Part shown: positions 1 to 6,885 of the stretch, in pieces | How positions within the stretch are numbered: position 1 is the first letter of the stretch | Layout: every line of letters begins with the position of its first letter | Origin: Marmoricola sp. | GTDB lineage: Bacteria > Actinomycetota > Actinomycetes > Propionibacteriales > Nocardioidaceae | DNA length: 7,351 nt | Assembly (NCBI GenBank): GCA_030151765.1 | Contig: JASLCW010000431.1 | Coordinates: forward strand, 1 to 7,351 | Reading direction: 5' to 3' | The notes under the pieces: generated by a model | The model's input: the letters and a program-made list of their open reading frames with translations, nothing else | What the model was told of the DNA's origin: nothing | The model's database searches: none | Translations under genes and position numbers: made by a program

Positions 1-31
1 CGCCCGCGCGCGTCGCGGCTGAACCCACACA

Positions 32-77
32 GTCGTGTGCCTGAGGCCGCGCCCTGGCGCGTCCTCAGGCACACGAC
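32..77 (-). terminator. Strong hairpin terminator downstream of the RTX/cadherin-like gene
   Basis: A perfect 15-bp inverted repeat pairs 32-46 with 63-77. After a C/T mismatch (47/62) a second 5-bp GC stem (48-52 with 57-61) closes on a CCTG loop, giving about 20 base pairs in one hairpin. It begins 7 nt beyond the stop codon of the minus-strand surface-protein gene. There is no U-tract on either side, which is common for actinobacterial intrinsic terminators. The stem is symmetric, so it could also stop transcription arriving on the plus strand from outside the window. Confidence 0.8.
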
Positions 78-83
78 CGGAGC

Positions 84-1940
84 TCAGCCGGCGCCGATCA
101 CCGTCATCACGAGGTGACCGATGCCGAAACCACTGGGCCCGATGGCGCGGTACGCCGCGTCGATGTTCACCGACTGGCCGCTCGGGATCGGTTTCGCCGG
201 ATTCATCGTCACCGTGACGGTGCCGTCAGGATTGATCACGAAGGTGCCGTTCGAGTCGGCATAGCTGCCGATGTAGCCGTAGCCACCGGCCGTCATCGGC
301 TTCCCGTTCGGCTCGACGGCATCGGTCAGCACATTGCCGCCGAAGGTCGCGGCCGTCCCCGCGACCGTGCGCAGGTCGAGGGTCGGCAGGGTGACGTCGG
401 GTGTGTAGGGACGACCTGAGGTCGCGGTACACGCGGACACCGCCGGCGCGGTACCGGGACCCGAGGGGAAGCCGGCATCGTCGCCGACCACGAAATTGAG
501 CGTGGGCGAGGAGACCGGCGCCTTGGGCCCCGCGGAGCTCATCGTCAGTTTCACCGCGGCCGATGCGCCGAAGCCCCACTCATTGTTGACCACGCTCACG
601 TAGGGGACGTCTGCTCCGCCGTTGAAGGCCGGGTCAGTCGGCACGCTGACCGACGAGTCCGCAGACCAGTTGAAGCGCATGCCCTGGCCGTCGGGATCCA
701 TGAAGCAGCCGCGACCGTCGAAGATGGTCGGTGTCGGATCGTTGAAGTCGAGCTGAGCACCGTCGGCGGGGCTGATCAACGGGCCCATGGACGCGCCGGG
801 CACCGCGTCGACCAATTGGTCGATCCCGCCGACTACTTTCACCTGCACCGTTCCCGTGGCGCTGCCGCTGCCGTCGGTGACCGTGTAGTGCAGCGTGGCC
901 GGCCACGGCTCGCCCTGGCGCAGCTGTTGGACCGGGCCCAGCGGATCGGTTCCCGAGTTCATGGTCAGCGTGCCGTCGGCGGCGACGGTGAACGTTCCTG
1001 CCGGGAGGGAGTCGCCGTCGAGATACCAGGTGCCGCCGCCGGAGGCGGTCAGCGGGAAGCCCCCCGGGTCGACGTCGTTGGCGAGCACATTCGTCGCGAG
1101 CTGATTCGAGGTCGGATCGCCGACTGCGTGATCCGACACCGTCCACGTGGCCGCGTCGGGATTGGCGATCGGGTCGGGCGGCACCGTCACGTCCACGTCG
1201 TACGACGCACTCGCGGTCGCGCCGCTGCCGTCCGTCGCAGTGACGACGATCGTGTAGCTGCCGCCGTCCGCGTTGGTCGGGCTCGCCGTGAAGGCCCGGG
1301 TGGTCGCATTCCAGGCCAGCCACGACGGCAGCGTCGTACTGCCCTGCTGGGCCGCGGTCCAGGTGAGCGTGTCGCCGTCGTCGGGATCGGTGAACTGATC
1401 CGCCGGCAGGGTCCACGTGCTGGGCGCAGTCGAGTTGATCGCCTGGTCGGGGATCGCGTGGTTCGGGACCGGAGCGTCGTCGATTCCGTGCTGGGTGATG
1501 ACGATCGTCCGCTGCGCGGTCGCCGTCCCGTCGGAGACGATGATCGCGAAGGACTCGCTCGCGGTGGCACCGTCCCCGAGGTGGCGGAGAAGTTCGTTGT
1601 CCACCGAATAGGACCAGCCGATGGTGCCGGTCCCCCCGGAATCACTGTCCACACGGGCGGTCATCGTGCCGGCCGGCGTACCGACCGGAACGATGGTCAC
1701 GGTGTGCGCCTGGCGGGTGTCGGCATCGGTGAAGCCGATCACGCCCGTCGCGCTGTCGGTCTGCCCGGTCGCCGACCCCTGCGTGACCGATCCCGTGAGG
1801 CCCGCCGTACCGAGTACAGGTGCATGATTCCCGGGCATCGGCGGGCTGACCACGACCACGTCGGCGGCGTTGAGATGCCGCCACGGCTTCTTCTTCAGTA
1901 CGACGGTCACGCGTCCGTCGAGCTTCCTGCCGGCGCGCAC
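84..1940 (-). CDS. C-terminal fragment: VCBS-like and cadherin/Ig-like extracellular domains
   Basis: This 618-codon frame is the larger, downstream piece of the split gene. Its nominal GTG at 1940 has no ribosome binding site, and sensible protein continues upstream of it to about 2040, so it is probably not an independent gene. Counting from that GTG, residues 1-32 end a basic linker (VVLKKKPWRHL). Residues 38-155 resemble a VCBS repeat, with IGFTDADTRQAHTV and IGWSYSVDNELL. Residues 158-252 resemble a dystroglycan-type cadherin-like/He_PIG Ig domain (AIPDQAINS, LPSWLAWNATTRAFTASP, YTIVVTATDGSG). Residues 258-370 resemble a bacterial cadherin-like domain (NVLANDVDP, YTVTDGSGSATGTV). Residues 385-510 are unassigned and hold the only two cysteines (412, 504), which could form a disulfide. 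Residues 520-618 look like a last, diverged cadherin-like domain (GGNVLTDAVEPNGKP, FVINPDGTVTV). Domain names rest on recognition by eye. The many Asp-rich turns suggest calcium binding and an adhesive or structural extracellular role. Confidence 0.7.
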   Translation of the reverse strand: MRAGRKLDGRVTVVLKKKPWRHLNAADVVVVSPPMPGNHAPVLGTAGLTGSVTQGSATGQTDSATGVIGFTDADTRQAHTVTIVPVGTPAGTMTARVDSDSGGTGTIGWSYSVDNELLRHLGDGATASESFAIIVSDGTATAQRTIVITQHGIDDAPVPNHAIPDQAINSTAPSTWTLPADQFTDPDDGDTLTWTAAQQGSTTLPSWLAWNATTRAFTASPTNADGGSYTIVVTATDGSGATASASYDVDVTVPPDPIANPDAATWTVSDHAVGDPTSNQLATNVLANDVDPGGFPLTASGGGTWYLDGDSLPAGTFTVAADGTLTMNSGTDPLGPVQQLRQGEPWPATLHYTVTDGSGSATGTVQVKVVGGIDQLVDAVPGASMGPLISPADGAQLDFNDPTPTIFDGRGCFMDPDGQGMRFNWSADSSVSVPTDPAFNGGADVPYVSVVNNEWGFGASAAVKLTMSSAGPKAPVSSPTLNFVVGDDAGFPSGPGTAPAVSACTATSGRPYTPDVTLPTLDLRTVAGTAATFGGNVLTDAVEPNGKPMTAGGYGYIGSYADSNGTFVINPDGTVTVTMNPAKPIPSGQSVNIDAAYRAIGPSGFGIGHLVMTVIGAG

Positions 1941-2422
1941 CTGATAGATCTGCGCGCGCTTGCCGACCTTGCGCTGGAAGACGAGGCGGGTGCCGCGCGC
2001 GAAGCCCTGCAGACCGATCCGGTCCTGTTCTCCCGTGCGGGTACCGTCGCGGCGAAGTCGGTGATCCGATCGACCCCGCCGCCCTCGCGGTTCACCTTGG
2101 ACACCAGGTCGCCGGTGCGGAGGACGAAGAGGTCATTGCCGGGACCGCCGGTCAGGCGATCGGCGCCCGGGCCACCGGTGATCCGGTCATTGCCCGGGCC
2201 GCCGTCGATCCGGTCGGCGAAGCGACTGCCGGTGAGTACATCGTCGCCGCCGAGGCCGCGGATCGTCATCCCGTGCGGGGCGGAGGACTCGTCGATGATG
2301 TCGGGACCGTTCGTCCCGGTGACAACGGTCGTGGCAGAGGCGGCGGTGGCGCCGATGACGAAGGGCGCGGTGAGCGCGAGGGCCACCGTGGCGGCGCGGG
2401 CACGCCGTACATCTGTGGGCAT
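1907..2422 (-). CDS. N-terminal fragment: signal peptide plus RTX calcium-binding repeats
   Basis: This is the 171-codon N-terminal piece of the frameshifted surface protein. Residues 1-30 form a Sec signal peptide: basic MPTDVRRARA, a hydrophobic core, and an ASA cleavage site before TTVV. RTX-type nonapeptides follow, GLGGDDVLT near 56-64 and then three in tandem at 74-100 (GGPGNDRIT, GGPGADRLT, GGPGNDLFV). Such repeats bind calcium in a parallel beta-roll. Residues from about 131 to the stop are probably nonsense read after the frameshift. The ATG at 2422 is preferred over an in-frame ATG at 2485 because it places the basic n-region directly at the N terminus. Neither start has a clear Shine-Dalgarno. 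The gene lies 65 bp downstream of the transporter stop on the same strand, so read-through is possible. RTX repeats at the N terminus behind a Sec signal differ from classical type I-secreted RTX toxins, where they sit near the C terminus. Confidence 0.7.
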   Translation of the reverse strand: MPTDVRRARAATVALALTAPFVIGATAASATTVVTGTNGPDIIDESSAPHGMTIRGLGGDDVLTGSRFADRIDGGPGNDRITGGPGADRLTGGPGNDLFVLRTGDLVSKVNREGGGVDRITDFAATVPARENRTGSVCRASRAAPASSSSARSASARRSIRCAPAGSSTDA

Positions 2423-2453
2423 GTCGCCAGTATCGGCTCTTCGCGCCGAAATT

Positions 2454-2476
2454 GGAGCAAAAACTTGTTTTGTTCC
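2454..2476. promoter_or_regulatory. AT-rich imperfect dyad between transporter and RTX gene
   Basis: GGAGCAAAA (2454-2462) and TTTTGTTCC (2468-2476) form a 9-bp inverted repeat with one G-T pair around a 5-nt centre. It sits between the transporter stop (2488) and the preferred start of the RTX gene (2422). Its low GC content stands out from the surroundings. It could be an operator, an attenuating hairpin or a weak terminator; the sequence alone does not decide. Confidence 0.35.
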
Positions 2477-2487
2477 GCCTGCCATGC

Positions 2488-3408
2488 TCAGTCGGCGGCC
2501 AGGCCAGCCGCTCGCCGGTCACCTCGCGCCCAGAAGCCGGCCAGCAGGAAGCCGCACAGGATCGTCCAGACACTCCACCAGGCGACGGTGACGGCCATGC
2601 CGCCGAGGTGCTGGAAATGGGCGAGCACGATGACGAGGCCGAGACCCGTGTTGCGGACGCCGACCTCGAAGGTCACCGCGCGGCGCCCCGGCGCGACGAC
2701 CCGGACACCGGCGGCGACGGCGTACCCCAACGCGAAAGCGAGCACCTCCTGCACCAACACGGCACCGAAGACCGCGTGCAGCTGGTCGCGGAAGACGGCG
2801 AGGTTGGCGGCCACACTGGCGACCACGAGCAGCAGCAGTACGGCGACCCCGGCCCCTTGCAGCAGCGGACGGATCCGCGCCATCGCTCCGGGCCAGCGCC
2901 CCGCGGCCAGGATCCCCAGTACGAGCGGCAGCGCGACCACGATCAGCACCTCGACGAGGAAGGCACCTGTGGAAACACGGGCGCTCCCCAGGACCCGGTC
3001 GGTGCCGCTGTCGAGCCTCGCCCACAGCGGGAAGGTCAAGGGCAGCGTCGCCACCGAGACGAAGTTCGACACGGTCGTCATGCTCACTGAGAGGGCGAGG
3101 TCACCGCCGGCACGCAGGGTGAGGAAATTGGAGATCTTCCCCGGCGGACAACAGGCCGCGAGCAACAACCCGAGGGCGACGGAGTCGGCGAGGTCGAGCA
3201 CCTTGATGAGGCCGACGGTCAACAGCGGCAGCAGCACGAACTGCGCCACGACCGCCACCAGGATCACGCCGGGCCTCCGGACGGCCCGGCGCAGGTCACC
3301 CGGCCGGACATCGATCGCGATGCTGAACATGATCATCGCCGCGGCTACCTTGAGCACCACCTGCGCGGTGCCGTTGAAGGCGATGTCGACGTTGTCGAGT
3401 TGATTCAC
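2488..3408 (-). CDS. Bile acid:sodium symporter (BASS/SBF) family transporter
   Basis: A 306-residue polytopic inner-membrane protein with about nine to ten hydrophobic segments, the usual length for the SBF/BASS family. These proteins move organic anions, often coupled to sodium; the substrate here cannot be read from sequence. Family signatures are present: ACCPPGKISNF at 85-95, matching the PGGxxSN stretch at the first unwound-helix crossing, and FEVGVRNTGL at 247-256, matching the ExGxQN stretch at the second. Ser93, Asn94, Glu248 and Asn253 are kept, while the usual Gln after the Glu motif is Arg252. The start is a GTG with a good GAAGGG five bases upstream. The upstream ATG at about 3421 is out of frame. 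The gene is divergent from the large LuxR regulator across 243 bp and is followed on the same strand by the RTX gene. The family call is secure; the physiological role is not. Confidence 0.88.
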   Translation of the reverse strand: MNQLDNVDIAFNGTAQVVLKVAAAMIMFSIAIDVRPGDLRRAVRRPGVILVAVVAQFVLLPLLTVGLIKVLDLADSVALGLLLAACCPPGKISNFLTLRAGGDLALSVSMTTVSNFVSVATLPLTFPLWARLDSGTDRVLGSARVSTGAFLVEVLIVVALPLVLGILAAGRWPGAMARIRPLLQGAGVAVLLLLVVASVAANLAVFRDQLHAVFGAVLVQEVLAFALGYAVAAGVRVVAPGRRAVTFEVGVRNTGLGLVIVLAHFQHLGGMAVTVAWWSVWTILCGFLLAGFWARGDRRAAGLAAD

Positions 3409-3413
3409 GAGGA

Positions 3414-3419
3414 CCCTTC
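3414..3419 (-). promoter_or_regulatory. Ribosome binding site for the symporter
   Basis: GAAGGG on the minus strand lies five bases before the GTG at 3408. It decides this non-ATG start. Confidence 0.65.
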
Positions 3420-3510
3420 ATCGCGCCCGGCTCTGCACCCCGGACGTATGAGCGCACCCTAGGGCACCGGTCCTCGACGAGGGCCTCGGGGCCGCTCCCG
3501 CCCGTGGCCC

Positions 3511-3531
3511 GGGTGAAATCGCGGGTGAAAT
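3511..3531. repeat. 9-bp direct repeat in the divergent spacer
   Basis: GGGTGAAAT occurs at 3511-3519 and again at 3523-3531, a 12-bp period. ATTCACCC at 3559-3566 is a near-inverse copy. The whole set lies in the 243-bp region (3409-3651) between the symporter and the LuxR regulator, where both promoters must be. A regulator binding site is possible. The rest of this spacer shows only small palindromes (CCCTAGGG at 3457-3464, a CCTCG/CGAGG dyad at 3472-3482) and a nearly tandem CAGTCG(G)AAC pair at 3620-3638. I could not assign -35/-10 boxes. Confidence 0.4.
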
Positions 3532-3651
3532 GTCCGAAGCGTGTTCCAGGAGTCGGAGATTCACCCGTAATGACCCCCGAACGGCCGCATCATGGTCGCA
3601 GGGAGGGCTGGGAGATAGTCAGTCGGAACCAGTCGAACAGGTGCGGACAGC

Positions 3652-6264
3652 GTGGGCGTAGACGGCCAGACCATGATCAACGGCGCCATCCTGCGCCGGC
3701 CGCGACTGATCAAGTCGGTGCAGCGTGCCTTCGCGCCGATCCTGCTGCTGCAGGCGCCGACCGGCTTCGGCAAGACCACACTGATACGCAGTTGGCTGCA
3801 GGACGCCCCGGCCGGCGACGTGCCGGTGGTCTGGGTGAGCCTCAATGCCGACTTCTCAGATCCGCACGCCTTCTGGCTCACCGTGATCGCCTGCGGCCGA
3901 CGCCTCGGGCTGCTCTCGGACGAGGGCGCCGAGGAGCTGAGCCGCGAACTCGACGCGCACGACGACCCGGTACCTGTCCTCGAGAGCTTCCTCGTCGACG
4001 CCGGCCCGGTGATCCTCGTGGTCGACGCCTACGAGAAGCTCGGCGAATCGGCGGCCGAGATCGATCGCCAATTGCTCCGGTTGACCGAACTCAATCGCGA
4101 CCTGCGCGTCATCGTGACCACACGTGGCCGCACCGACCTGGCGAACAACATGCACCGGGTACGCGGCCGGGTCGAGGTGATCACCGACAAGGACCTCGCC
4201 TTCACGCCGAAGGAGACCGCCCTCTTCCTCGGCGCCCACGGTACCGACCAGGCGCGATCCGCCGCCGACCGCATCCACCAGGCCACCCGCGGATATCCCC
4301 TCGCCGTCCGAGCGGCGAGCCTGGCCACGTCCGGCGCCGGGCTTCCCCAAGGCGCGGCCGACGACATCGGCTGGGCCGGCATCGTCGCGGAGGACCTGCG
4401 CTCCCAGCTCGCCGACGAGGCGATGGTCCGGCTGGCGCGACTGACCAGCGTGCCGCCGTACTTCTCCGAGGAACTGGCAGCCGAGCTCACCGGGTACGAC
4501 GACGTGAAGTCGATGCTGGAGCAGCTGGAGTGGGACGGCTACGGCCGCTGGATCCCCTTCGCCGCGAGCCAGCAGGTCTTCCAGTACGTCGAGACCTTTC
4601 GGGACGTCATGCGTGCCGATGTCATGGCGAGCGAGCCGGACGAGGCGGTGCGCTCCAGCGCCACCGCCGCGCAATGGCTGCACGAGCACGGCGAGCTCTC
4701 GCTCGCGCTGGAGATGGCGGTCGAGGGACAGGACTACGCACTGGCCAGCCGCATCTTCATGAGCGTGCTGCTGACCTCACCGGAGAGCTACACCAGCGAC
4801 GCCCTCGACCAGTTCCTCTCCCGCGTCCCGCGCGCCGATCTCGATCGGCATCCCATGCTGGCCTTCGCGCGCGGCCTCGCCCTGCTCAGCAATCCGGCGA
4901 CACGGGCGAGCGCCTTGCCCTATTTCGTGCGGACCGCCGAGCAGACTCCCGTCGACTGGGACCGGATCGACGTACATTCCTCCTTCTTCCTGCGCGTTGC
5001 GAAGTCGGCCTCATTGCGTTACATCGGGCGCTTCCGCGAAGGGGGCGTCGCCGGGGCCGCGGCGCTCGCCTTCTATGACGAGGTCGACCTCTCGGACGAT
5101 CCGGGCTTTCTAGAGCTGCGCGCGATCGGGGTGCGGCAGATCGGCTATTCGCTCTTCCAGACCGGCCGCTTCGACGAAGCGCGGCGCGCCGTGGGGCACG
5201 CGATCGAGACAGCGACCATCCCCTGGTCCCGCAACTACACCCTCGTCTACGGCGTCGGGCTGTCCGCGATCGAGGGACGCAGCCGCGAGTCCGCGAATCT
5301 GGCCGCACTGGTCAACCCGGAGGCATGGCCGCGCGACCACGCCCACACCTTCGTGAACGCACTCGGCAGGGTCGGCAATGCGATCCGCCACCTCGATCGC
5401 TTCGACCGCGCAGCCGCGCTCGCCGAGTACGACGGCTGCGAATCCTTCCTGCACACCGCGGAGTTCTGGCCCTTCATCACCTGGAGCCGACTCCACGCGC
5501 ACCTGGCGGGCAACGATGCGGAGCGCGAACTGCGCCGGATCTCGGAGGCCGTCGACGCGCAGCCTCCTCCGCCCGGCTCGGGCGACAACTTCGGTACGGC
5601 GATGCTCCGCGGCCTCGTCGCCCTGGGCTGGCTGAGCATGGGCCGGTACGCCGAGGCCCAGACGATGATCCATCGCGCGACCGGATGGGAGGGGCAGCTC
5701 GCTCCCGCCGTCGTACTCTCGCGGATGCTCAACGGCGATCCGGTCCGGGCACTGCAGGAGATCCCGACACTGGACGCGGCCGACGGACACACCGAGCGGT
5801 CCCGTGCCGCCATGCTCGTCCTCGGAGCCGCGGCGGCACTGCGAGCCGCGAATCCGGCGGCGGCAGCAACCTTGCTGAACCGATCCGCCGCGATCCATGC
5901 GGCACACGGCACCCGGGCGCACCTCGTGCATCTCCCGTCGAACGATCTCGAGGCCCTGCGCGTCCTCGCCGGCAAGCTCGGCGGTGACGCGGCCGACTAC
6001 CTCGCGGGCGAGATTCCGAGCCTGTCGATTCCGGAGGCGCAGCACTACCCGACGCTGACCGAACGGGAACTGGCCGTCGTGCACGCGCTCGCCGAGTACG
6101 ACCGCCGCGCCGAGGTGGCTGCGGCGCTGCACGTGTCACCGGAGACGGTGAAGTCGCAGGTCCGCAGCATCTATCGCAAGTGGCGGGTCAACTCCCGTGG
6201 CTCCTTGATCGAGCGCGCCATCGAGCTCGGTGCCCTCGACCCCGATCGCATGGGGCGCTGCTGA
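3652..6264 (+). CDS. Large MalT-like LuxR-family transcriptional regulator (STAND ATPase)
   Basis: An 870-residue cytoplasmic regulator with the architecture of the MalT/LAL group: N-terminal STAND-type ATPase, long helical middle, C-terminal LuxR/GerE helix-turn-helix. The N terminus has the family's RRPRL lead-in (15-19). Walker A is APTGFGKTT at 35-43. A Walker B-like strand, VILVVDAYEKL, carries Asp125. A sensor-like LRVIVTTR lies at 151-158. Residues about 330-790 are rich in short Ala/Leu/Arg helices like MalT-type TPR repeats, which bind inducers or partners in this family. The DNA-binding domain spans about 800-862 (LTERELAVVHALAEY, then VAAALHVSPETVKSQVRSIYRK). Length is normal for the family. 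A TAG at 3616 limits upstream extension. GTG 3652 is chosen because a weak AGGTG precedes it; ATG 3673 is an alternative that loses seven residues. The signal and targets are unknown. It may control itself or the divergent symporter, which is inference from position. Confidence 0.9.
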   Translation: MGVDGQTMINGAILRRPRLIKSVQRAFAPILLLQAPTGFGKTTLIRSWLQDAPAGDVPVVWVSLNADFSDPHAFWLTVIACGRRLGLLSDEGAEELSRELDAHDDPVPVLESFLVDAGPVILVVDAYEKLGESAAEIDRQLLRLTELNRDLRVIVTTRGRTDLANNMHRVRGRVEVITDKDLAFTPKETALFLGAHGTDQARSAADRIHQATRGYPLAVRAASLATSGAGLPQGAADDIGWAGIVAEDLRSQLADEAMVRLARLTSVPPYFSEELAAELTGYDDVKSMLEQLEWDGYGRWIPFAASQQVFQYVETFRDVMRADVMASEPDEAVRSSATAAQWLHEHGELSLALEMAVEGQDYALASRIFMSVLLTSPESYTSDALDQFLSRVPRADLDRHPMLAFARGLALLSNPATRASALPYFVRTAEQTPVDWDRIDVHSSFFLRVAKSASLRYIGRFREGGVAGAAALAFYDEVDLSDDPGFLELRAIGVRQIGYSLFQTGRFDEARRAVGHAIETATIPWSRNYTLVYGVGLSAIEGRSRESANLAALVNPEAWPRDHAHTFVNALGRVGNAIRHLDRFDRAAALAEYDGCESFLHTAEFWPFITWSRLHAHLAGNDAERELRRISEAVDAQPPPPGSGDNFGTAMLRGLVALGWLSMGRYAEAQTMIHRATGWEGQLAPAVVLSRMLNGDPVRALQEIPTLDAADGHTERSRAAMLVLGAAAALRAANPAAAATLLNRSAAIHAAHGTRAHLVHLPSNDLEALRVLAGKLGGDAADYLAGEIPSLSIPEAQHYPTLTERELAVVHALAEYDRRAEVAAALHVSPETVKSQVRSIYRKWRVNSRGSLIERAIELGALDPDRMGRC

Positions 6265-6277
6265 CCGGGCCCGTCAG
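6261..6277. terminator. Short dyad spanning two convergent stop codons
   Basis: CTGAC (6261-6265) and GTCAG (6273-6277) pair around CGGGCCC, so the hairpin includes the TGA of the regulator and the stop of the M23 gene. With only 9 bp between the convergent genes it is the only candidate for a shared bidirectional terminator. The 5-bp stem is weak. Confidence 0.3.
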
Positions 6278-6837
6278 GGACGCAGGCCGCGCGCAACCAG
6301 CCAGGGGTAGGGATCGATCGGCTCACCGCCGTGCGGGTGCACCTCGAGATGGAGGTGCGGCCCCGTCGTATTGCCGGTGTTGCCGATCTCGCCGATCACC
6401 CGGCCGGCCCGGACGTGCTCGCCGGTCGTCACGAGAATGCGCGACTGATGGCAGAACCAGAGTTCGGTGCCGTCATCGAGTCGGAGAACGGTCTTGTTGC
6501 CGTACGCGCCGTCGTACCCGGTCGAGACGACGACGCCCGAGCCGATCGCGCGGATCGGCGTACCGATGCCGGCGGCGAAGTCGAGGCCGGTGTGCACGGT
6601 CCGCCAGAGCCCGCTGACATCGCCGAAGCGGCCGGTCAGCCGGTAGCCGTGCACCGGGAGGATGTCGGCGAGGCGCAACGGCGCCGATTCCGGGAGCACC
6701 GCCTGCGGGATCACCCGGGCCGGTGGCGCCTCATCGGCGGCGGCCGCGGGCGAGCCCATCAGCAGGACCGGCGCGAACAGGGTCAGCACCGAGAGGGTGA
6801 GCGCGGACATGCGCACGCTCGCTCGGGTCGAAGCCAT
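6274..6837 (-). CDS. Secreted M23-family (LytM-like) metallopeptidase
   Basis: A 187-residue exported protein. Residues 1-34 form a Sec signal peptide with basic MASTRASVR, a Leu-rich core and the AAAA cleavage region before DEAPPA. After a short Pro/Ala linker the LytM/M23 domain runs from about 63 to 180. The zinc site appears complete: His82 and Asp86 in HTGLD, and His163 in the HLH motif (161-163). The conserved catalytic His130 is in FCHQSRIL. The C-terminal GGEPIDPYPWL is typical of the family. Such enzymes cut peptidoglycan cross-bridges or stem peptides, or regulate other hydrolases. With only one short domain and no LysM or coiled coil, it is a minimal version. The ATG at 6837 is preferred over the ATG at 6870 because GAGGT lies six bases upstream and the signal peptide fits. 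It converges with the LuxR gene. The upstream region carries three dyads, so regulated expression is likely. Confidence 0.92.
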   Translation of the reverse strand: MASTRASVRMSALTLSVLTLFAPVLLMGSPAAAADEAPPARVIPQAVLPESAPLRLADILPVHGYRLTGRFGDVSGLWRTVHTGLDFAAGIGTPIRAIGSGVVVSTGYDGAYGNKTVLRLDDGTELWFCHQSRILVTTGEHVRAGRVIGEIGNTGNTTGPHLHLEVHPHGGEPIDPYPWLVARGLRP

Positions 6838-6843
6838 CGGACT

Positions 6844-6848
6844 ACCTC
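6844..6848 (-). promoter_or_regulatory. Ribosome binding site for the M23 peptidase
   Basis: GAGGT on the minus strand lies six bases before ATG 6837. It selects this start over the in-frame ATG at 6870, which lacks a comparable site. Confidence 0.75.
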
Positions 6849-6885
6849 GTTTCGCCGGCACGGGGTGCATCCGGCTTCACACGGC

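Larger units (their letters stand above)
84..2422 (-). pseudogene. Secreted RTX / VCBS / cadherin-like multidomain surface protein, interrupted by a frameshift
   Basis: Two overlapping minus-strand frames read as one protein of about 779 residues if a single base is restored near 2020-2045. The upstream frame gives a Sec signal peptide and RTX nonapeptides and ends in sense at VDRITDF. The downstream frame resumes in sense at QDRIGLQGF, followed by a basic linker, a VCBS-like repeat and cadherin/Ig-like domains. Past the break the first frame turns into an S/A/R-rich stretch typical of out-of-frame GC-rich DNA. The second frame is open only from about 2132 downward and has no plausible start with a ribosome binding site. 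Such proteins are usually secreted calcium-binding adhesins or matrix proteins. No LPXTG motif or C-terminal membrane anchor is seen, so the product would be released or held non-covalently. A sequencing error cannot be excluded; a true pseudogene or phase-variable state is the alternative. A strong hairpin follows the stop. Confidence 0.75.

Noticed and set aside
1..31. Possible end of another gene or RNA at the left edge
   Set aside because: The 31 bases are GC-rich and too short to show a frame, a tRNA end or any other feature.
2020..2050. Programmed -1 ribosomal frameshift in the RTX gene
   Set aside because: No X XXY YYZ slippery heptamer is present near the junction and I see no obvious downstream stimulatory structure, so I kept it only as an unlikely alternative.
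816..2591. 591-codon open frame on the plus strand
   Set aside because: It lies antisense to the surface-protein gene, is rich in Arg/Gly/Val with no recognisable domain, and is explained by GC-rich third positions of the real minus-strand gene.
2273..3403. 376-codon plus-strand frame and overlapping 212-codon frame
   Set aside because: Both are antisense to the clear SBF transporter; their composition (Arg, Ser, Thr, Pro or Asp/Gln/His rich) is typical of shadow frames.
3504..5078. 524-codon plus-strand frame overlapping the LuxR gene
   Set aside because: It is a shifted frame of the regulator with Arg/Pro-rich nonsense sequence; the regulator frame has all family motifs.
5110..6132. 340-codon minus-strand frame inside the regulator
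   Set aside because: Antisense shadow with no domain and no ribosome binding site.
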